57,251 bases of DNA, from assembly GCA_019261985.1 (NCBI GenBank), contig JAFAQY010000029.1:1-57251 (forward strand). Reading direction: 5' to 3'. Below, in pieces: positions 1 to 8,400 of this stretch. The first letter of the stretch is position 1. Each line of letters starts with the position of its first letter. The translations under genes and the position numbers were made by a program. A model generated the notes under the pieces. That model was given only the letters and a program-made list of their open reading frames with translations. It made no database searches and was not told the origin of the DNA. This DNA is from Bryobacterales bacterium (lineage in GTDB: Bacteria; Acidobacteriota; Terriglobia; Bryobacterales; Bryobacteraceae).

Positions 1-1
1 C

Positions 2-676
2 CATCAGGAGCTTTGCCAGCGCGATAGTCAGAACGGAACCTGGACGGGAAACACGTTTCAAGACACTGCGGTCGGTTTTGGGGAATACGCCGCGAACATC
101 AATCTGACGAACAACCACATTTACCTGCACCCCGATGGCACCGGCCCCGACGGCGTGTCCTTCGGCGGAATGAATATCCTGTTCAGCGGCAATGATGTGC
201 ATACGATCGGCAATCAGAACGACTACTCCGGAACGGGTTTCATCGTCGCGGACGTTTACGCTACTGGCAACTACTACGCCTATACCGGCAATACCCAGAT
301 CACGAATAACACGATTCAATGCGTCGCCGATGGGAATATTTGCCTGAGAATAGTGGGCCACGGCACAGTCGTGTCCGGCAACACCATCACGGCTACCGGA
401 TCGGCGACCGGCGTGTATGCGGCGGACGCATTTGCGACGATCACCAATAACACGATCCAGATCGGTACGGGTATTGGTCTGGCGGTGGAGCGCCGCACGC
501 CCAGCCGGAGTACGGCAATGGGGAGGCCGAACCCGCCCTATGCCGCGACGGTAGCCGGCAACACGCTGTCCGGGACCGGCAGTTTCGGCATCTATATCGC
601 ATCGTTTCCGGTGCTAGTCTACGGCAACACTGTCAGAGGGTTCGCGAGTCCGATCTATGCCGCCTCATTGAGGTAG
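2..676 (+). CDS. Right-handed parallel beta-helix repeat protein, 5' partial
   Basis: The reading frame is open from the first bases of the window to the TAG at 674-676, so the true start lies outside; about 224 residues are visible. The protein is rich in Asn, Gly, Thr and Val, with recurring short units such as GNTITATG, NNTIQIGTG and GNTVRG spaced about 20-25 residues apart. This is the pattern of parallel beta-helix proteins (pectate lyase and other polysaccharide-active folds). A GTG at 155 could be mistaken for a start, but the upstream codons carry the same repeat character (LTNNHIYLHPDGTG), so they belong to the protein. The related beta-helix protein at 1362 suggests a surface or extracellular polysaccharide role; the substrate cannot be told. 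Confidence 0.75.
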   Translation, partial: HQELCQRDSQNGTWTGNTFQDTAVGFGEYAANINLTNNHIYLHPDGTGPDGVSFGGMNILFSGNDVHTIGNQNDYSGTGFIVADVYATGNYYAYTGNTQITNNTIQCVADGNICLRIVGHGTVVSGNTITATGSATGVYAADAFATITNNTIQIGTGIGLAVERRTPSRSTAMGRPNPPYAATVAGNTLSGTGSFGIYIASFPVLVYGNTVRGFASPIYAASLR

Positions 677-748
677 ATAGCATGATCGGGCGATGCCTTC
701 AATCATTGATGGACTGCTTCCCAATTCGAAAACAGCGTAAAAGGTAAG

Positions 749-1141
749 ATGCATTCCACACACGCCAAGAGACTTCTTCGAACGCTGTGGTTAGCGGCAA
801 TCGTCATTGTAGTAGTTGGCTCGCTTCTGCCTCGGAACTCAGCTCCGATGCGCGCGCTCGCTGAACTCCACGTAAATGATAAGTTGGAGCACGCCGGAGC
901 TTATGCCGTTTTAGCGTTTTTGCCCGCCATTCACGAACGGCGGAAGTTCATCATGGGCGCGGCGATCGGGACAGTTCTCCTCGGGGTCGGGTTGGAATTC
1001 GGGCAACTCTTTACGGGTTGGCGGGACTTTGAAGTCGGCGACATGATCGCCGATGCGGTTGGCGTCTGCTTTGGGCTTGCTTTCGCCATTCCCATCCGCT
1101 CATTAGGGATGATCCGGCTCCCGACCACGCCCGCAGATTGA
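749..1141 (+). CDS. VanZ-like family membrane protein
   Basis: This 130-residue protein has a short cytoplasmic N-terminus, a membrane segment near residues 10-28 ending in the SLLPRNSAP motif, then a DKLEHAGAYAVLAFL stretch. Both are hallmarks of small VanZ-like proteins (a conserved Asp-Lys-xx-His before the second helix). Two further hydrophobic segments follow near residues 68-85 and 100-115, the latter containing the GDMIADAVG motif. An AAGGTAAG sequence just before the ATG serves as ribosome binding site. VanZ proper confers low-level teicoplanin resistance, but this branch is mostly of unknown function and often sits in exopolysaccharide loci, which fits the neighbours. Confidence 0.75.
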   Translation: MHSTHAKRLLRTLWLAAIVIVVVGSLLPRNSAPMRALAELHVNDKLEHAGAYAVLAFLPAIHERRKFIMGAAIGTVLLGVGLEFGQLFTGWRDFEVGDMIADAVGVCFGLAFAIPIRSLGMIRLPTTPAD

Positions 1142-1361
1142 ACCGAGCGAATTGATTAAGCCGCCTCGCGCTTAAGCGCACGTTTTCGGTGGAAAGCAGG
1201 CTACTGCACACAGGCGTTCTTGCGCCGTGCCACTTGCGCAGACGCTGAGACTGGGAAAAACGCTGTTACGTTGCCACCCACGGTTGCGAAAGCACATTGA
1301 AACTCGGGAACCCGCGCCAGTGCACGCGAAACAGAATTTACCAGTGAGGAGAAAGCCGGAG
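1142..1361. other. Intergenic region with a 12-bp palindrome
   Basis: This 220-bp stretch holds no convincing gene. It contains the perfect palindrome GCGCTTAAGCGC at 1168-1179. The frame of the downstream beta-helix gene stays open back to a GTG at 1227, but the good ribosome binding site and secretion-like N-terminus point to 1362 as the start. No confident promoter was seen. Confidence 0.4.
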
Positions 1362-2942
1362 ATGATCAAAAAATGGCTTCCCGCGTTGGCCCTAGCTAAT
1401 CTGAACTGGGCCGGCGTAGTTTTTCATGGCGATCCGACCGGCCAAAACGATAGCGCCGCACCGCTGCAACAGGCGATTAACCAACTCGCGGCGCAAGGCG
1501 GCGGCACGCTGCTGGTTCCGAGGGGAAATTATGCCATGAACACCTATCGACGTTCGACGCATCCGTGTAAATTCACGAATATTCTGGTGCCGTCGAACGT
1601 GACGCTCCAAGGCGAGCCGGGCGCCCGGCTGCGACAAAACGCCAGCGGACGAGGTCCGGTCGGCGCCTGCGGGACTGTCGAGAATTCTGTCCTTGCTGTC
1701 GCCAACGCCACCACGTTTCAAACGATCTCCTTTCAGCGCGGCGCGTTTTACGGCGCCCATCCCGTAACTGCGAACGACACGAGTGTGAGCGCGACGAACC
1801 CCAGCGACGCTAAACATTTTGTGGTGGGGGATTCGATTGGCATTTATGGAGAGAAAACCGGCGACGTGCTGCCCAGCGAGTTCACGACCGTAACAAGGGT
1901 CGACGCGGCGAAGGGAGTCATTGGATTCGCGGTCCATCTGGCCCGCGCCTTTCCTACGGCGTACATCACCAAAGTCACGGACTACGCGGTCCGAAACGTG
2001 ACCCTGACAAACCTGACTCTCGAGGGCGCCGTGCCCTTTGAGGCTCAAGAAGGGTTTAATATTACTTTGGAAAATTGCGCTTTGCGCTACGATACCACCG
2101 CCGGCGGGGGGAATCTCGTTACTGGATTCGTCATCAACACCGTTCGCAATTTTCGGATGTCGGGTGGCTCTGTCGAACCGGTGAGCGGGGGGGCATTCGT
2201 CGGGACAGAGCTGCCGCAGCGGAATAGCGCGGATGTGACATTCGAGGGAGTCACGTTCACCGGTGAAACGTTTGGAACGGGCGAATTCGGAATTCACTGG
2301 AAGTTTTCCAGGTGCACTTTTTGGTTGACCAGCGCGACCGCGCCGCAGGCCTTTGCTCTGCAGGGTTGGGATATGGCTGCGACCGGCAATATTTTTCACG
2401 CGACTGGCTATTCAGCGTCCGGCGCTACGTGCGTGAGTGATTTCGCGGGTGGCATAGGCTCTCACCGGGCACTGTTCGGCGCGGTTCGTTTCACCGACAA
2501 TTTCATCTATTGCGATACCCGCGGCTCGGGAAATCCGGCGGTGAAATCCGCTCTGCCCGGCACGCAGTGGATCGGTAACCATATAGAAGGGAACCCGGGG
2601 ACGGTTGGCGCGGCGCTAAACGGCGACGGCTTCATGTTTTCCGGCAATTACGTCAACGTTTCGCATGTGAGCTGGGCGATTCTGGCCGAAACATATAGCG
2701 GCACGGATTCCGGTGTGATCATGAACAACGTTGTTAACGGCGGCGGCTCGGTCAGCAATGGCATCGATCTGCCGGGCGGCGGTCCGAGGGCGGGTGGATA
2801 TGTCATCACTGGAAATACCTTCGTGGGATTTACGACCGCCGGTGTCAACATCCCGGTAATAACCGCTTCCCATTCCGGGACCGTCGTCGCCAACAATTTC
2901 GGCTCGCCGGATTATCAGCCCCCCGCGCGAAAGTCTCGCTGA
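1362..2942 (+). CDS. Secreted pectate-lyase-superfamily (beta-helix) protein
   Basis: This 526-residue protein begins with MIKKWLPALALANLNWAG, which looks like a secretion signal. It is followed by the N-terminal signature of the pectate lyase superfamily: GDPTGQNDSAAPLQQAINQL and then GGGTLLVPRGNY. The rest is a beta-helix with repeated Asn/Gly/Thr-rich turns, such as GNIFHATGYS, MFSGNYVNVS and ITGNTFVGF near the end. The start at 1362 was chosen over the in-frame GTG at 1227 because AGGAGA lies about 10 bases upstream and the signal-like sequence starts there. The neighbours are the beta-helix gene at 2-676 and the phosphopantetheinyl transferase gene that begins 80 bases downstream. A polysaccharide lyase or binding role is likely, but no catalytic residues are assigned. 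Confidence 0.75.
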   Translation: MIKKWLPALALANLNWAGVVFHGDPTGQNDSAAPLQQAINQLAAQGGGTLLVPRGNYAMNTYRRSTHPCKFTNILVPSNVTLQGEPGARLRQNASGRGPVGACGTVENSVLAVANATTFQTISFQRGAFYGAHPVTANDTSVSATNPSDAKHFVVGDSIGIYGEKTGDVLPSEFTTVTRVDAAKGVIGFAVHLARAFPTAYITKVTDYAVRNVTLTNLTLEGAVPFEAQEGFNITLENCALRYDTTAGGGNLVTGFVINTVRNFRMSGGSVEPVSGGAFVGTELPQRNSADVTFEGVTFTGETFGTGEFGIHWKFSRCTFWLTSATAPQAFALQGWDMAATGNIFHATGYSASGATCVSDFAGGIGSHRALFGAVRFTDNFIYCDTRGSGNPAVKSALPGTQWIGNHIEGNPGTVGAALNGDGFMFSGNYVNVSHVSWAILAETYSGTDSGVIMNNVVNGGGSVSNGIDLPGGGPRAGGYVITGNTFVGFTTAGVNIPVITASHSGTVVANNFGSPDYQPPARKSR

Positions 2943-3022
2943 GACCGTTAAGCATCGAAGGGAAGAGCCTTCGAGATCCCAATCGTCAGCCGCCGTTCGA
3001 TCCGACACTGCCTTACTGAAAA

Positions 3023-3721
3023 ATGTCCACATTGCGTCCGGCGGAAATACATATTTGGACGGCGCGCCTGCCCTCCAACATACCTCCGGACCTCGAAAGC
3101 ACGCTCAGCCCGGAGGAGTGCTGCCGTGCTGCTCGGTTTTGTTTTGCGTCGCACCGGTTGGCATACATATTCGCCCACGCTGTTTTGCGAGGAGTTCTCA
3201 GCCGCTATCTCACTTGTCATCCAAGGGACGTCAGGTTTGCATCGAATTCTTTTGGTAAGCCGTTCCTCGATGCAATGTCGGGGGACCGCGGGCTTCAGTT
3301 CAACCTTTCGCATGCCGGCGACTTGGTTGTCGTTGCGTTGTGCGTAGGCCAGCGCATCGGCGTTGACGTCGAGGAGGTCCGGGCAATTGAGAGCCTTTTG
3401 GAGATCGCGGACGCGCACTTCACTCGTAGTGAACGGGAATTCATCTTCAGCCAGGAGCCGCAGGAACGCCGGCGCGCCTTCTTCCGCATCTGGACCAGGA
3501 AGGAGGCATACGTCAAAGCGGTCGGCAACGGGCTGTCAATTCCTCTTAATTCGTTCGATACGGTGCTCTCAAGCCGGCAACACGGCCGAGTATTCGACAG
3601 CTGTACTCATTCAGTGGAGCCTCCAGCTTGGCAAGTCATGGATGTCCAAATGCCTTGGGGATACGTGGCGGCCATCGGGGTGGAAACCGGCGTCGATGAA
3701 TTGGTCTACTTTGAGTTGTAA
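3023..3721 (+). CDS. 4'-phosphopantetheinyl transferase, Sfp type
   Basis: This 232-residue protein would transfer the phosphopantetheine arm from coenzyme A to a Ser of carrier proteins (acyl, peptidyl or aryl). The family signatures are clear: FNLSHAGD near residue 93, GVDVEEVR near 113-120 (the Mg-binding Asp region), and FRIWTRKEAYVKAVGNGL near residues 152-170. Length matches the Sfp/Gsp family rather than the shorter AcpS. No polyketide or peptide synthetase is in the window, so the partner protein is unknown. The gene begins 80 bases after the beta-helix gene, and a degraded region follows it. Confidence 0.88.
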   Translation: MSTLRPAEIHIWTARLPSNIPPDLESTLSPEECCRAARFCFASHRLAYIFAHAVLRGVLSRYLTCHPRDVRFASNSFGKPFLDAMSGDRGLQFNLSHAGDLVVVALCVGQRIGVDVEEVRAIESLLEIADAHFTRSEREFIFSQEPQERRRAFFRIWTRKEAYVKAVGNGLSIPLNSFDTVLSSRQHGRVFDSCTHSVEPPAWQVMDVQMPWGYVAAIGVETGVDELVYFEL

Positions 3722-4020
3722 CGAGAATCGTCGTGAAAAGACTGCGGCAGTCTAAGGGTGGTTGGCGATGAACACCATGGCGTCCTTGATTGAGTTTTGG
3801 CGTCGCAGAGCCACCTGAGCTACCGCGTTCGCGGTCGTCCAAACGCCAAACTGAGAAGTCTGACGTTTTCGCGGCTCCGTGACGTCCGGAATGAACCCCC
3901 GCCACGAACCGCAACGTATTGCGGCAGTCCTGCCTCTAAGGTCCGCGCGGCAGTTCGGGATCGAGGACGAAGGCGGGCTGCCATGGTTTGCCATTCGTGC
4001 CCCTCCAGGAGGAGCCGGGC
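3722..4020. other. Degraded region without an intact gene
   Basis: Every frame is interrupted. The forward strand carries short coding-like stretches in shifting frames, for example IEDEGGLPWFAI near 3960-3995, but no family could be recognised. A minus-strand open frame at 3820-4374 is Arg/Pro-rich and antisense to the better-supported forward reading, so it is not called. The region reads as gene decay between the phosphopantetheinyl transferase and the methyltransferase. Confidence 0.4.
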
Positions 4021-4266
4021 ACCATCGATGGCAATCGCAAGCGGGTGCGGGACGCGCTCTGGGCAGGCGATCTGCTGAATCGTAATTTCTGGCGCAAGCT
4101 TCACGTGGGTTTCGACGAATGGAGTCCGGGGGATTAGCCGGTGTCCATTAGGAAAATCGATAGGGCCAGGCGCGACTTCGGGTGGTCGCCGAAGATGGGA
4201 GTCGAGCAAGGCGTGCGGCGCATGTTTGAGTGGGCGAAGCAGAACGGCCCCTTTTTCGGCAATTCG
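4021..4266 (+). pseudogene. Remnant of NAD-dependent sugar-nucleotide epimerase (CDP-paratose 2-epimerase-like C-terminus)
   Basis: In the frame of the downstream methyltransferase, this stretch reads GFDEWSPGD, then an amber TAG at 4135-4137, then PVSIRKIDRARRDFGWSPK and GVRRMFEWAKQN. Recalled CDP-paratose/tyvelose-type epimerases end with a W-x-P-G-D-Q-P-V block, then a DIxKAxRDLGW(S/K)P block and a GVxRLxEW helix. The TAG sits where Gln (CAG) is expected, which suggests a single nonsense change. The part before residue GFDEW is poorly recognisable and the N-terminal Rossmann domain is absent. The tail is fused in frame to the next gene. This is an inference from motif memory; a profile search would settle it. 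Confidence 0.5.
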
Positions 4267-5157
4267 CTGAAATTCGCCGCCGGGGGGAGTGCGTTCTCGA
4301 CTAGCGCTGGGGCGCCGGCGTTCCCTCCGCCGGAGGCGGTGTTGCGCGCACTCGCCTGTCCAACGTGCGGGCACGGCGTATCAGGCCCGGGGGCCTCGTT
4401 GCATTGCATGAAGTGCGGAGCGTATTTCGAAAGCCGGGGTCGAGTGCTGGATTTTCGACGCGCCGGTATCGTCAGAAAACAGGAGGAGCTCGATTGGAGC
4501 GAGCACTGGTCCGCCGAAAAGCAGCACAGCGCTTCTCAGAAGTTTTTCAGTCTTTATCGCAAAGCTATTTTTGCGCGAGCGGTGGCCTACTTCGTGGACC
4601 ATTACCTTGCGGCGGAAGGTCTGCTCGTGGAGGCTGGGTCGGGCACTTCGGAAACCTCCATGCTCATCGATAAGCAGGGCGGAAGACGCATTTTGGCTGC
4701 GATCGATCTGATTCAAGCTGTTCTCGAGAGCTGCCACCCGGTTATGGATGTTTGCATTTGTGGGGACATCTTCCGGCTGCCGTTCCAGGACGGGACCGTG
4801 GACGGGATCTGGAATGTGGGCGTGATGGAACATTTCACCCACCCGCAAATCGATGCCATTATGCGCGAGTTTCACCGCGTTTTAAAACCGGGCGGCCGCG
4901 CGGTTCTACTCTGGCCGGCGGTTTTTTCAATACCTCAACGCATCCTGCGCGTGATTGAATTTTTCATCAACTTGCGGCGCCCCCGCGACGACAAGAACCG
5001 GCGTTTCCGGTTTCATCCCGACGAGATTTCACAATTGCGATCGGCCGCGCAGGGGCGCGCGGTTTTAAACCGGAACGGCTTCCGCACGGTCAAAATCGAC
5101 CTGGGATTGCGCACCGGAATGGCTTTTGAGACGGTAATTGGACAAAAAGATGGTTAA
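4141..5157 (+). CDS. SAM-dependent methyltransferase with N-terminal zinc ribbon (epimerase tail fused in front)
   Basis: From GTG 4141 the frame encodes 338 residues. The first 40 or so are an epimerase C-terminal relic. The functional protein probably begins at GTG 4339 or TTG 4342, just after a GGAGG at 4332-4336. It has a Trm112-like zinc ribbon (CPTC...CMKC), then a class I methyltransferase domain: glycine loop VEAGSGTSETS, an acidic strand end (AAIDL), DIFRLPF, NVGVMEHFTHP and FHRVLKPGGRAVLLWP. This type often modifies lipid-linked or surface sugars. Flanking relics of an epimerase and a glycosyltransferase suggest a partly lost polysaccharide cluster. The acceptor is unknown. Confidence 0.8.
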   Translation: MSIRKIDRARRDFGWSPKMGVEQGVRRMFEWAKQNGPFFGNSLKFAAGGSAFSTSAGAPAFPPPEAVLRALACPTCGHGVSGPGASLHCMKCGAYFESRGRVLDFRRAGIVRKQEELDWSEHWSAEKQHSASQKFFSLYRKAIFARAVAYFVDHYLAAEGLLVEAGSGTSETSMLIDKQGGRRILAAIDLIQAVLESCHPVMDVCICGDIFRLPFQDGTVDGIWNVGVMEHFTHPQIDAIMREFHRVLKPGGRAVLLWPAVFSIPQRILRVIEFFINLRRPRDDKNRRFRFHPDEISQLRSAAQGRAVLNRNGFRTVKIDLGLRTGMAFETVIGQKDG

Positions 5158-5420
5158 TCTGCTGGCGGACTTGAACAAGGCATTCCCACGCTGGAGGGCT
5201 ACACCTCGGAGGCGATCGTCGTTGGGACGACCAATGCCGGGACCGAACCGCCGCGATGCGCGCGCCATGTGGGCATCGCGTGTGGGAGAACGCACGCAGG
5301 CCGGGCAAGGGCAAGGCGTTGCGCCCCGATTGCTCTCATCGGCCGGAGAGCAATGGCACGAGCAATGCAAGGGGCAAAAGGCGAGCCACACGGTCTTAAG
5401 CGAGAAGTGACGATGGCCGG
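5150..5420 (+). pseudogene. Frameshifted remnant of a family 2 glycosyltransferase
   Basis: Three frames each carry consecutive pieces of a GT2 domain. The first reads NLLADLNKAFP at about 5155-5190. A second reads GYTSEAIVVGTTNAGT, matching the region of the metal/nucleotide-binding Asp motif (normally VVDDGSTDGT). A third reads DRTAAMRAPCGHRVWENARR followed by PGKGKALRP at about 5240-5330, the canonical RGKGxALR block of GT2 enzymes. At least two frameshifts are needed, and the catalytic second half is gone. The remnant sits between a methyltransferase and a GT-C-like membrane protein, so the original locus probably built a lipid-linked saccharide. The rest, up to 5483, shows nothing recognisable. 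Confidence 0.55.
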
Positions 5421-5483
5421 CGCCGGTCTGGACGACGATGACGCTAGGGTGCGCACGGCGATTGCTGCGGCCTTATTTACCTC

Positions 5484-7289
5484 ATGACAGCTGCCGCTCC
5501 GCATAGCCCGTTCGCTGGCTCCCGCGCCGCGGACTCGTACTGGATGCCGCCTGTAGTTGCGGTCGGCGTGCTCATAGCCGGTCTGGCAACGGCGTGGATG
5601 ATCCATTGGATCGCGGCACACCGGCAGCCGGAAGCAGCGGTGCTGAGGACGGGCCTGGTATTCGGAGCAATTCTCATGACGGCCCTAGCGGCGTATATCG
5701 CGCGCCGGCGCTCGAGAGCGCAGGCCGTCATCGCGGCGCTTATTTTTCTGACCACCTGCTCGATCCTTCTGCTCGGCATTTACTTTTTCCGTGTGTCGGG
5801 ATACGTGTTGTTTCCGGCTGATTTTCTGGTGTGGCCGGAAGGAGATTTCGTCAACGACATCATCAAACTCTCGACCGGTTACCCGCTTTACAGCGCTCAG
5901 GTCAACAACGATTCGTTCGTATATGTTCCGGGGCCGCAATTGCTGACATTCGCTTTGGCGTTTGTCACCGGCCACGGGTTTTCCATTCCGTGGCTGCGAG
6001 CGATGCAGCTGGTCTATACCTGCGCGTCCGCTTTTGTCGCGCTGCTTTGCTGGCGGCGCATCCTCAAGCTTTCCACGGATTCACAAATGTCCCCATCCTG
6101 GATCTGGCACGGGCTGTGCTACGCCGCGCTGCTGCTGGTGGCGACCAATGCCATAACGAATCCTTTCATTCACAATTTGCACGGCGACGCTTTGGCGCAA
6201 TTGGTGACGGTTACGGCCTACTATTTGCTGTTGCGATACGTACGCCGGCCGAGCGGGGCGGCTTTGGCGATGATGTGCCTGGCGGCTCCGGCTGGTTTTC
6301 TGGTCAAACAAAGCTTGCTGATATGGGCAGGTCTATTTGCCGCTTACCTACGCTTATGGGGCAAGTCGCGGAAGCAGCTGTTAATCTTTTTGCCGGCCAC
6401 GGCGACACTGTGCGCCGTTACCGCGGGCATCTGCTATGAGCTGTGGGGACAAAGCTTTTTTTATTGGACCTGGTACGTGCTCGGGAAACACGCCGTTTCT
6501 CCGCTCCGCAGCTTCGAGCATCTTCTGGACGCGTGGACATACTTCGCAGGAGGCTTATTGGGCGGCATTGTGGTGCTGCGGGGCGGCTATTGCCGTGAAC
6601 TGCTCGGCGCGTGGCTAATCTGGTTAGCTCTCATTGCCACCGAGACCTATACTAGCGGCATAGCGTGGATGCTCAACCATATCGGCCCGGCCTCGCTGCT
6701 GGCAGGGGTGTGGTTGTTTAGCGGGCTCACGCGCCTGTGCGCGCCAGCCGCGGATACGCGGCCGAATGCGGAAGGCTGGTTTCAGGCCGCTGCCGTGACG
6801 GCCTGCATTGCTCTTCTGTTCTATGGAATGGGTTTCGTGCGAATTCCTCTTCAACCGATCCCGGACGATGCCTACCGGTATGTTCGCGATATTGAAGCGC
6901 AATTTGCAGGCGAGGACGCAAGCAAGATCTTGCTGGACGCCGGATCCTGGGTATATATCAAGCAGCGGGTTGTCATGGGCGATCGCGCGCCCTCGATCGG
7001 CGAGCGCGGTTATACTCAAACCGGAGATTTTTCGGGCATGCTTTCGCGAATCGCGAACAAACGCTACAACAAGATTCTGGTGCGCGGTCTCCATACGCCC
7101 GATTTCGTTTACGACTATTATCTCTGGCCGAAATCGAGCGGCATTCGCCAAGCGCTGGCGGAAAATTATCGTGAAACGGGCAGAATTCCCGCCGCGCAGG
7201 GCGCGATGGCGCCGAATTGGGCCGAGGACCCCTATTACTTCGGTGAGATCACGATCTTAGAACCTAGAGGGACTACGGCGGGTTTGTAA
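5484..7289 (+). CDS. Polytopic membrane protein, GT-C/GT39-like glycosyltransferase (putative)
   Basis: This 601-residue protein has about ten to twelve hydrophobic segments in its first 450 residues and a soluble C-terminal part. The first large loop, after about residue 105, reads WPEGDFVNDIIKLSTGYPLY and then FVYVPGPQLLTF. This matches the acidic first periplasmic loop of lipid-linked sugar transferases of the GT-C fold (ArnT/PMT relatives), where an Asp is catalytic. The Asp in GDFVND is the obvious candidate. The preceding decayed GT2 (which in such loci makes the lipid-linked donor) supports the call. The reading frame stops inside the first of three TTGTAAGACATG repeats, so the native C-terminus may have been altered. 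There is no strong ribosome binding site at 5484. Confidence 0.6.
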   Translation: MTAAAPHSPFAGSRAADSYWMPPVVAVGVLIAGLATAWMIHWIAAHRQPEAAVLRTGLVFGAILMTALAAYIARRRSRAQAVIAALIFLTTCSILLLGIYFFRVSGYVLFPADFLVWPEGDFVNDIIKLSTGYPLYSAQVNNDSFVYVPGPQLLTFALAFVTGHGFSIPWLRAMQLVYTCASAFVALLCWRRILKLSTDSQMSPSWIWHGLCYAALLLVATNAITNPFIHNLHGDALAQLVTVTAYYLLLRYVRRPSGAALAMMCLAAPAGFLVKQSLLIWAGLFAAYLRLWGKSRKQLLIFLPATATLCAVTAGICYELWGQSFFYWTWYVLGKHAVSPLRSFEHLLDAWTYFAGGLLGGIVVLRGGYCRELLGAWLIWLALIATETYTSGIAWMLNHIGPASLLAGVWLFSGLTRLCAPAADTRPNAEGWFQAAAVTACIALLFYGMGFVRIPLQPIPDDAYRYVRDIEAQFAGEDASKILLDAGSWVYIKQRVVMGDRAPSIGERGYTQTGDFSGMLSRIANKRYNKILVRGLHTPDFVYDYYLWPKSSGIRQALAENYRETGRIPAAQGAMAPNWAEDPYYFGEITILEPRGTTAGL

Positions 7290-7328
7290 GACATGGCCGT
7301 TGTAAGACATGCCGGTTTGTAAGACATG
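7284..7328. repeat. Three direct copies of TTGTAAGACATG
   Basis: The 12-mer TTGTAAGACATG occurs at 7284-7295, 7300-7311 and 7317-7328, a spacing of 16-17 bp. The first copy supplies the TAA stop of the upstream membrane protein gene. Short direct repeats like this often form the end of an insertion sequence where the transposase binds, but no transposase gene is nearby, so this may be a solo end left after loss of an element. Confidence 0.6.
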
Positions 7329-7392
7329 GACCCACCATTCCCGGCGAGACACAGGCCTCAAATGCCTTCCTCGGGCCAAAACGTGTGCGCTG

Positions 7393-8265
7393 TTACTGAT
7401 GACCCAGGCCAGACGAATGCTTTTCGCTTTCGTCCTGAAACTCCCGATATACGTCGCGGATCGCCAGTATTACGACCTGGGGCTCGTCGTTCTGGATAAA
7501 ATGCCCACTGTGTTCGGCGAGCCGAAACTGCCCATGCGTTGAGCGGCTCGCGAGATCCTGCTGAAGCTCCCTCCATATTCGGTCCCACGCCGCGAACTGC
7601 TCCTCGGTCATTATCGTCGTACGTGGAATCGGTTTTCCCCGTCCAAGCACGATTAAGGGCAAGTCAGTCCGCCAATCAAGCCGCTCGCCTGGTTTGACAA
7701 AAAAACCCAACTGCGCGACCCGGCGCGACAGAGTCTGAACTTTCGGGATGAGTTCGTGTTCCCGCAGTGCCCCTTCCTCGTGGGACGAATCTACGAATAC
7801 AAGTCCCGCCACTTCATCTGGAAACCTGGTCACGAATCTGCGGGTATAAAGCCCCCCGACCGAATGGCCCACCAGAATAAAAGGCGCCTTCTCGCCTGCT
7901 GCTTTGAGCAGCGTGTGTAGGTCGTCGATGATCTCATCGACCGATTGGACCTCCGACCCTGCCTTCTCGCTCTTACCTAAACCGGCGCGATCATAACTGC
8001 ACACTCGTACGAAGCTCGATACGGCTGGCTGTACCTTTGACCAATCCTTAGCCGTTCTTTGACCGCCTGCAATCAGCACCACCGTCGCCTTCGCCGAACC
8101 AACGTTGCCATCGCAATCGATAGACAAACGACGGTGGCCAACGCTGATCATCCGATTATGTTCGCGGCATGCGGGGAGCGAAATAGACAGCAGGCAAGTA
8201 CCGGTGACAAATGTCGCCCGGAGCATGGTTGCCTTCATACTCCGTACGGCGGAGTTAATCGGCAT
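7393..8265 (-). CDS. Alpha/beta hydrolase, probably exported lipoprotein
   Basis: From ATG 8265 the protein has 290 residues; ATG 8238 is an equally plausible start. The frame is open further back, to 8385, but the N-terminal export signal (ATMLRATFVTGTCLLSISLP followed by AC) starts only after these codons. The LPAC looks like a lipobox. The fold is an alpha/beta hydrolase: VVLIAGG (oxyanion strand), SYDRAGLGKSEK, nucleophile elbow GHSVGG, FVDSSHEE, and a C-terminal HSGHFIQND carrying the catalytic His. The RAGLGKS segment is common in epoxide-hydrolase and haloperoxidase-like esterases. Substrate unknown. The gene is convergent with the upstream membrane protein and is separated from thrC by a palindrome array. 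Confidence 0.8.
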   Translation of the reverse strand: MPINSAVRSMKATMLRATFVTGTCLLSISLPACREHNRMISVGHRRLSIDCDGNVGSAKATVVLIAGGQRTAKDWSKVQPAVSSFVRVCSYDRAGLGKSEKAGSEVQSVDEIIDDLHTLLKAAGEKAPFILVGHSVGGLYTRRFVTRFPDEVAGLVFVDSSHEEGALREHELIPKVQTLSRRVAQLGFFVKPGERLDWRTDLPLIVLGRGKPIPRTTIMTEEQFAAWDRIWRELQQDLASRSTHGQFRLAEHSGHFIQNDEPQVVILAIRDVYREFQDESEKHSSGLGHQ

Positions 8266-8400
8266 ATCCTTCACAGCAGGACCAAGCACATTTATTATGC
8301 CGCACAAAGGACTGCTTGGAGCCGAGAAATCCGCGAGCGTTGCCGGCTCCCCGCGGTCCTTGCGCGCTGGGTTGCGGGCCGACACCGATAAATGACGGGG

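Noticed and set aside
1392-2399. 335-codon open frame on the minus strand
   Set aside because: It is antisense to the better-supported beta-helix gene, is Arg/His-rich and has no domain pattern or ribosome binding site.
3820-4374. 184-codon minus-strand frame
   Set aside because: It covers the epimerase relic and methyltransferase start on the opposite strand and consists of Arg/Pro/Ala-rich sequence typical of antisense GC-rich DNA.
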